A DNA stretch of 64,000 bases from Paralvinella palmiformis (Eukaryota; Annelida; Polychaeta; Terebellida; Alvinellidae), in contig JAODUP010000142.1 of assembly GCA_025642065.1 (NCBI GenBank), positions 349,001 through 413,000 on the forward strand, written 5' to 3'. The position numbers and the translations under genes are program-made. This document shows positions 40,616-49,600 of the stretch, piece by piece. The notes beneath the pieces were generated by a model. That model was not told the DNA's origin. It made no database searches and was given only the letters and a program-made list of their open reading frames with translations. Numbering within the stretch: the first letter of the stretch is position 1; the number at the start of each line of letters is the position of its first letter.

Positions 40616-43600
40616 CATTAATTTTCAGAAATACACCACGCTCTACACCAACACCATCTGCTGAAGTAGAACAGTCAAAGACATCAGTTCAAATTCCAGA
40701 CAACCAAAATGTCTCAAAGTTAAGTCAGTATTCAGCATCTAGTCCTGTACTAAGTGGAAATGTTATGAGATCAGCTTCTCCAAGTAAGGATAATGGTCAC
40801 GATGAAGAAAATCCAGATGAAGAAAATCCAGAAACTCGTCTGTCTCGTGAAGGTCAGCAAGCTTTCCTACGTCTCATTGAGAAACAGAAACAACAGAAAG
40901 CAGACACTGACTCTGATGACTCGTGGGGTGATACAGGTGCAGGAAGTAGTGCTGATGATCTGGATGAAGAGGAAAAAGAAGACGACACACCACCTAGAAA
41001 GCCTCCTCGTATGGTTACAAAATGTTTTTGTTGTGTCCGATACAGTGCTATAAACAATTCTCATTGATTGTCCTTAAGCATGTAAATTTCACTGTCCACT
41101 TACCCCGTGAAATGTTCACTTGTCCAGCCCAGATTTCTTTGGCCAACATATTTTCTAATATAAAAAAGTGAGAAAGATTTCTGATCAAACATGAAGCCTT
41201 AAAATCTGAGAAATGTGAGAATTGTAGTTGATTCATTCACAAATGGATTACAAAACTCATACAATTGTCATGAAATGATGAACAAAATTTTAGTTAAACA
41301 CAAAGCTGTTAAAATTTGCCATTTTTTCATGTCACAGTAGCATATAAGATCATTTGAACAAAGTCACATTCCCAATCAAATAAATCACTGGCTACTGTGA
41401 AATTCTGTCTGACCTGAGCACTCCATCAACCTGTTTTTATAGCACTGGTATGATAATATTATGTAAATTATCAAACAGACATAATATTACACTAATCTAG
41501 ATTGTCATGTCCGTTATCATTAATATAAAATCATGCATAACCAATATTTAATAAAAACCAGAAATTTCCGTCTGGCATCTGTTTTAACATTTAACTCATC
41601 AGTCACCACATCTGAGGTACTAAAGCTTAGCGTACACATAATTTATTACTTTTTAGGTAAGAAGCAGTTTTCTCGTTTGCCATCTGAGATCAGTGACATC
41701 TGGCTGGAGAGTTTACCCTTGGTGAAGCCTCCAACAGACAGTGTACACTACCGTGATAAACAGCTTCAGGCGATTATCAAACAGTTACGTTCCAGGTTAG
41801 ATAATGATGATCCTTTGGAAGAGTACAAGGTAATAACGACATTACCTATTCCATATTTGTGAGGGGAAAATTTCCAATAATTTGTTAAGCTGGCCCATGT
41901 CTGCATATCAGCTTCGTTTTCATGAATGATGTTAGCATAACTATTTGACTGAACTAGTAGCACGGTTGGCCACTGACCTCTAATATGAGGTTCAAATCCT
42001 GACCTGGTTTTGCCTGAATAATTTCATTTTTCATTTTATGTCCTTACATTTGGAGGTTACATAACCCTTTTAGTCTACTTAGAAAACTTATTTTAAAACA
42101 GTTACATTTGGCATTTGTGCGGAAAGATGTAGATGGCTATAAGAAATATGACAATAGATAATGCTATTCACTAGTGTAATAACATCAGGTGACAGCCAGA
42201 AAAATTTGGTGCTCTGATCACCTTATCTTAAAATGGCTGGTAATTAGGAAAGCTCAAATTTGCTGATTTTGTAACATTATCTTTTTTTAAATGTTGATCA
42301 GTGAAACTTGTACTTGAATTTCTTAGGATAGTAATTAGCTAGCTTTTGATATTTATTAAAGATGTTTGCGTTATTGTTCCAGTTCATTAAAATTTCAACT
42401 TGTTTACAGCAACATCAATCCATCTTTTTTCACTGATTTCTTAAACACTAATGTCACTGTCAGTGTTATACCTCTATCTGATAATTAATGTATTTTATTA
42501 AACATCATCCATGTGAAGAATGCCTTTTTTGCTATTTTTTATATTTTAAACCATTTTAATATATTTGAATTTTGACAAAAGGTTCTGAAGCATGCCAAAC
42601 TAACAGATAACTGTCTAGAAGCCAGGAAACAGGAGAACAAAGTCAAGAACAGATATAGGAATGTTCTGCCATGTAAGTGATGGGTAATACAGAAAGCGTA
42701 ACATACTAAAATAAAAATTATGTAAGGATCATCCTTTTTAGATGTGAAAAGGATAAGTATTTAGTCATAATGTAAATTTGTTGGTTTATGTATCTTGTAT
42801 GGCATTCTTTAATCTGGAATACAATCCGAGTTTCAACAGAAGTTTAGTTTGGCAAATAAATATGTTTATGATTGCTAACATCTAGCTTGCGTTTCTGTGG
42901 AATGTTTCATCCATCTGTCAGATTCCTCAGTCATATGAAGTAGCCCCTGTACACAAATTCCTGATGTGACTATTTTGTTTTGTAAATTGTTGATTTATAG
43001 CAAAATATTTGCTAAATGGACAGAAGTATGGGCTTTGTTTATAGTGCCAGTATAAGCTAATAGTTCTTGGAAAAGGTGCCAATTTTTAGCCATTAAAAGG
43101 TTTTAAACTTTTCCAATCATAAACAATATGGGTATTTTCCATGGTTAAAACATTTCTCTGATTGAACAGTGATCTAGTTCCAAGGTTGCAACCATATTTT
43201 CCCCTCAGACATGCAGCCTATAGTAACATAGGACGTCCTAGTAATGTGTTTTCATATCTTGTATCTGCAGCAATTTGGGTGAATGTCAGTAAAAAAAAAA
43301 CAGTTCATGTGTATAACACTTAAGATATTCACTTATCAAGGATACAGTCAGTGGGGAATAGGTTTACAAATATTTGCAGTCCTATCTCTTTCAGCAAACA
43401 TTATATTTTGTGAATATTTCCATTATGTAGACAATGTCTGGTGTGTTTGGAAATATTAGCAAGCATTCCTCTGAGAGAAGAGTTACTTACATATTGCTTT
43501 TTGCTTCACACCACCTATGTGATCCTACTCTTGGCTCACAATACTGGGAGGTTAGTTCCTCATCAAGACCAGTGTTTTTGTTAAAAATATCCTGTCATCA

Positions 43601-46600
43601 TACCCAGTTAAATATTAGAGTAAATGGCTAAAAGTCTGGTTACTACAGATTTAGTTTGATTTGCACGTTTTGTTATCTGCGGAGCCAAAACTAATTCACT
43701 AGTATTAACTTTCATGGTGTTGACAGGTCATGAAATAAACATGTTAACGTAAACATGGTGTTTATGCTTAACAAATATCACCAGAGAAGTAGGTCAAGAT
43801 GGTGCAAGATACCCTCTTTAGTGGCTTGGCTGCCACTTCATACAAACAAGGGGTATCTGGAAGCAAGTACAGTTTCTTCCATCTCTAATCCATACATAAA
43901 CAATTTGTCAAAACTGAAACTACTCTTGGGAAATCTGGCCAACCAACATTACATGACAATAAGGAGACTCCAGGCTAAATACCTGTCTACTTGAATCACA
44001 TCAGACTAGTGCTGTTATAAATCACTTCATTATCATTACCACTTTAATGGGAAATATTAAATCTCATTGGGTTTTAGATACATCATATTTAGGGTGTCAC
44101 TGTACAGTGCACTTGAATGGCTTCCACTAATAAGGGCACTTTATTGAATCCATGTTATTATTATTATTATTATGTACACAGTTTACTCATATTTATAGAT
44201 TAGTACCTGGATGAAATAAAGGAAGGAACGTGAACAAATGTATTCTCACTCCAGAAATAATGTTTCTCTGTAAATTCACCCACTGTCAGTTAAATCACTC
44301 ATGTATTCCAATTAATTCACCCATTCCTATGTTCAACTAAAAACTATATTTTTCGGTAACTGTTTTATATTATTTTAGTTTGAGAGATTTTGAGTTTGAT
44401 AAAGCTTCTTAGATAAATCATTGTAAAATTGGTTGTTTATCATCCTTAACTGATCATTAAAATGGAAACAAATTCTAGCTCTCTGTTAATAAACTATTTG
44501 TGGAATGGTACTACAACTCATATTAATCAGGGTCATGTTCCAACCTCCACTTCTATCTTCTTATTCATTTGCAAGATATTCAAACAAAGCTGTTATCACA
44601 GCACAAACTGTTATGATATCAACTTCACACATGCAAGATAAGTATACCATTGTGGAAAGATCTGTGAAACACATTTTCAGGGTTCCCACTCTCAACAGCA
44701 CTATAATTCTCAGGGAAATAATGGAAATTTTTATCACCAAAATATCAGGGAACCTTTTATGGTGATCATCAATGATTTTTGGTTAATTATCAGTCATTGG
44801 TTGTCAGTTGTCAATGTTTCTTGTCAAAGTATTGTTGGCAATTATTTTCTGTCAAATGTCAAGAATTTCTTTTCTGTATTTGATGGATTTCACCAGATTA
44901 GTATCATGACGTTCTGAAAGTCTCCAACACCCAGCAGCCTGGCGACTAACATCCTATCCTGGCTTAAACTTCTATTGAAATTTACTCTGGGATTGAGACC
45001 CAGCAAGAAGCACCCCTCGTGTCTTGATTTAACTGTTTCTGGTCATATTGATCATGTGAGTAATGTGGATAATTGGCATTTAACCAAACCTCCTCCTGGT
45101 TAACAGCCTCTTGCTATTAACAGCATTGTCCCACAGGTGCTGAATATTATGAATCAATATACCCAATGTCAGTTGAAACTAAGAAGTCAAAGATATGTTC
45201 GATTATCAAATGTGTGCTCTCACTTCTTTTTTTCTATGAGTCCCTACATGCTACGGTTTCCTGAAAGAATGGCTTGTTATGTTTTTTAGCTTCGATTAGT
45301 CTGAACCATCAAGGAAGAGCAAATGGGTTTCATTGTGAGATACATCAGTGGAGATAATGAAAGTCATCACAAATTATATGGGATCAGAGTTCTTATGCCA
45401 TGCAATGGCTTGTGGTTACCTCATTGCAGTCCAAGCAGCAATTGGTCAATTAAAATTATGCTGTTTCCAATAAAAACACTCAAGGTTTCATATGTTTTCA
45501 TGTGCTCACAAGCTATAGTAGCTGTAGTGTTAAGTACCACATGATTTTCCTATTTTTCCTGTTTGAATTGTCATATGTGGCAGTATTTATCACATAATAG
45601 TTATCTAAATAATATATCAAAAATTATCAAGGAATTTTTAGTTGTATCAGGGACATAATAATAATGTATATTTAATAAAGTGCCCTTACTAGCAGCAGCC
45701 ATTCAAAGGTGCAGACATGTCAAGGAACCTTTTTTTATCACTGGCAGGAATCTTGATTTTGCACGATATTGTACACACTTGAATTATGTGTAATTTTGTG
45801 TGTATTTTGTAATTAGTATAAATCATCAATGGAAGCATGAAATGTGACTTTTCCCTTTATTTATATTAATAACACATTACATTTGGATTCAAACAGTGCC
45901 ATATCACCTGATCATACTAATTGGAGTAAAATATGTTAACAACTAACAGAAATATGCCCAAAACTTGAATGGAGCAAATCCACCTAGAGTGGCCCAGATT
46001 CACTTAAGAGCCATTCATAATTATTATAATTTTCACAAGGGGATATAACGTATACTTTTCTGTCCTTCCTCCTTGAAAGTGTATGGATGTAGATGTTGAA
46101 ACTGATAAATAAATGTTTCAAAGTTGCTACTTTGATAAACAAAATTACTAACAGTATTCCACAGATGGCAGCAGTAGTCATTTCAAGGTCTTTACCTGTC
46201 TCTTAGTGTAAGAACAAGTGAGCAAGCCTCTAATTGGCACTTAGTTTTTCTCAATTTATCAACATTAAAAACGCATGTGAAGGTAATTATGGTTAGCTCC
46301 TTAAACACATTGGAAAAATCCATTTAACACACATGACTGCATGGCAAATTCAGCTGTCAATAGATTCTCCATGCCGGCTGAACTGATAGTCCAATCAGCT
46401 ATAGAGTTTAGTACTTGTGTTCAGATCCTGGTCGACCTGTGTTTGAAGGATGTTTCAATTTTCATTTCACTTCATTTCATTCCAAAGTTGTTTGACTCAT
46501 TTAGCTTATCATGTACCCAAAAATTGCCATAAAACAACAACAACAGTTAACTAACTACCAACAGAATTTATTTAAATGTATGTGTGCTTTCTGGCTCTTT

Positions 46601-49600
46601 ACATAGAGTGCCAGAAATGTTTGGCTGGTCTGTGCTGACTTGCTGATTTCTCATATTCCGTTGTTTCAGATGATGCTAATCGTGTAAAGCTAAGTGGCAC
46701 AGAGGACTACATCAATGCCAGTTATATATCAGCCTCCGTGGGTCACGACAAACGCACATACATTGCCTCGCAGGGTCCACTTCCTAACACAACTGGTGAT
46801 TTCTGGAGGATGGTCTGGGAGCAACAGGTCGAGGTTATCACCATGGTAACGAGAGACGTGGAAGATAATAAGGTCAAATGTCACAAGTACTGGCCAGATT
46901 CTGTCAGTGAACCATTCACAGTCTGCGACAGGTAGGATAATGTTTATGGTGATGTGCTGTTAGGAAAGATTTTAAGATGCAACTCTCCTTTGTTCTAAGA
47001 ACTTTATATTCTGGTTAGCATTAATATATTCTTTATTTATGCTTTCATTACCCTGTAGTATTAACCTGTACAATTTAATGCTATTATCAGCTATTCTTGG
47101 AGTATACGTTTTACATCTACCAATCATGGGACATAATCCACAACAATTCACCATCATCCAACCTGATACTCGGTTATAGCGTAGTCCGGATTTGAACACA
47201 AGGTCTCCTGGTTTCTAACCTATACTTTACCACTGTGTCATATAGACCTACCCATGACCATATAATTATATGATTCATGATTTGAGCCACTTCGTTTTAC
47301 TAAATCTCTGAAAATACTTTCTTAAAATTTTGACATGCAAATTTATTATATTTTATTTCTTGTGTTTACGAGTCACCTTAAAAAATTAGTGTTCTCTTAT
47401 TTCTCTGTCTTTGTAATTATTCCGTTTATTTGTTGCTTTTTGTGCCATCATAAATCTCTTTACTGTTTACTGCTGTTTATTAATTGTAAAGACAATCGTA
47501 GCCTCTTCTATGACTAAGTTAGTTAGAGCATCTCATCCCTTTCCCTATGACATTTGTGGAAGATTGGGGTTTGAATCCAGGCTGTGACACTGTAGTAGAT
47601 AACAAATTTTCAATCATCTGTACAATTGGCAATGTACTTCTTCCTCAAATGTGTAATCTATTCCAAATATATTTGGGATTAGTCAGTGGGGAGGCATTAA
47701 ATTTCGGATCATATGTGTCTCCTTCACCTACAGTAGTCAGCTGTGTAAAACAACTGCAATTTTTGTTGTTGTTATCTTTATTTTTATAATGATGATGATG
47801 ATGATAATCATCTTAATCATCCTATATTTATGCTGCATAATGATAACATACTAAATTATGGTAAAATAATAATAACATTCACAGAACTTATATCACAATT
47901 ATTCAGGTTACTAGAAATAGAATTAGTGTTAACATTTCTAGGATATTATCAAGTGCATCATTGTTTACCTTTTTATTTGACAGGTATGAAGTGAGCTTAA
48001 TCCAAGTTCATCATCTTCAACATTTTGATATCCATCACATCAAGATGGAGGATCGTCATACTGGCAGAGTACAGCGTGTTGTGCATTTAGCTTTTAACAC
48101 GTGGCCCGACCTAGGCGTACCTACATCAGCCATTCCTATTCTCAGGGTAAATAAACCTCGCCCAGTGTGGCCAGAATGGCCATGCTGTAACTGACATACT
48201 TACACGAGTTCATATTATGTAATGCAATATTTATATAGTGTGTACGTGTGTGTACGAGGTATAATCCCAAACTATAGTGCTAGTTTTTCCATGACTAGCA
48301 GAGTAATTCTAATAAATAACAGCTGTCTGTGGTTAATATCCACTGCTAGCTCTTATGACTTGCTGTAGATTAAGAACTAGGAACTCTAAATCTTCATGAT
48401 TATATTCATTGACTGTTTTTTAATTTTGTTTTCCAAAAAATATAAGATATCTTAATCATTACATTAATTACAGTACATGTTATGCTGAACTGTCAGAATA
48501 TGATAAGAGTATATTCCCTTTGAAGTCCCCAAATAATCAGAATATGATAAGAGTATATTCCCTTTGAAGTCCCCAAATAACATCAAAGAGGTAACACCAA
48601 GGTGTAGGTTGTGGCTAGTAGAACAGGAGCAGGTGATAATAGTAAATCCAGACCTATTGTAGCATTTTATGTGCCACCGGCTCCGTTTGATCATAACAGT
48701 ATTAAATTAAACACATGCTAGAATACACAGTAAATAATACTCCAGTCAATACTGCAGCTATCATGTAATCACTTATCTGTGTGATATTATCAATGAAGCA
48801 GATATGAAATTTAGGACACGTGTTGACATTGTTAATTATAATGTTAAGTGAGTGGGCTGAGTTTAATGATACATCAGCAAGAAACATTAATTTAGTGCTG
48901 CCTCCTTTTAATCGCCTTTTCCAACATGATCTGAAATTTAATGCCTCCCCACAGACTAATCCCAAATATATTTAGAATAGATGACATATCTGAGGAAGAA
49001 GTACATTGCTCAATTGTTTTAGTACTGATTAACATAAATTACCCAGGTAGGCAATATTGATTGTCAGATCATAATAATACAGGAATATTTAAAGTAACTA
49101 TTAACATAATTAGTGTGGTCTAATGATAGTTGGTGAAAATCTTGTTTCTTCCAATTGTATTTCTTGTAAAATAGTTCCTTATTGTATGGCTTTCACTCTT
49201 TATTCTCAGTACATCCAGTTTGCCAGATTAGTGCACCAGACTGGGCCCATGTTAGTACACTGTAGTGCTGGTATAGGTCGTACAGGTGTGTTGATCACAG
49301 TCGACATCATCACTGGTATGATTGACAAAGACCTCAAGGTGAGTACAACGAAGTTCTGTTACCATGCACTCGGATTCATTTGATTAACAGATAATTCACT
49401 GAAGGTTTAAAACTTATCGTCACATATTTAATTTCCTTGTCTTGGATAATTTATTTGCATCTTCTGATAATTGACCTTTCAGTTCGACATTCAGAAAATT
49501 GTACAAGATCTTAGAAGACAGAGACAGGGCTTTATACAAGTGAAGGTGTGTATCTAAAATTTCTTAGGAGTGAACTAACAATGACATCCTGTTTAATATT

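Larger units (their letters stand above)
42673..46669 (+). other. Largest intron in the PTP coding part
   Basis: A 4 kb intron after the exon ending in the split Tyr codon of VLPYD. It contains the inverted-repeat-bounded element at 44091-45715 and a SINE at 46340-46480. The open frames here (such as 43434-43631 and 44505-44765) lack splice context and homology. Confidence 0.5.

Noticed and set aside
40765..41067. PTPN13 frame reading through 41008 to the TGA at 41065
   Set aside because: This would truncate the protein before the phosphatase. The donor at 41009 keeps phase with exon 41657 and is the simpler model, though an intron-retained short isoform cannot be excluded.
43434..43994. Open frames in the 4 kb PTP intron
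   Set aside because: No supported splice sites in phase with flanking exons, and no family resemblance.
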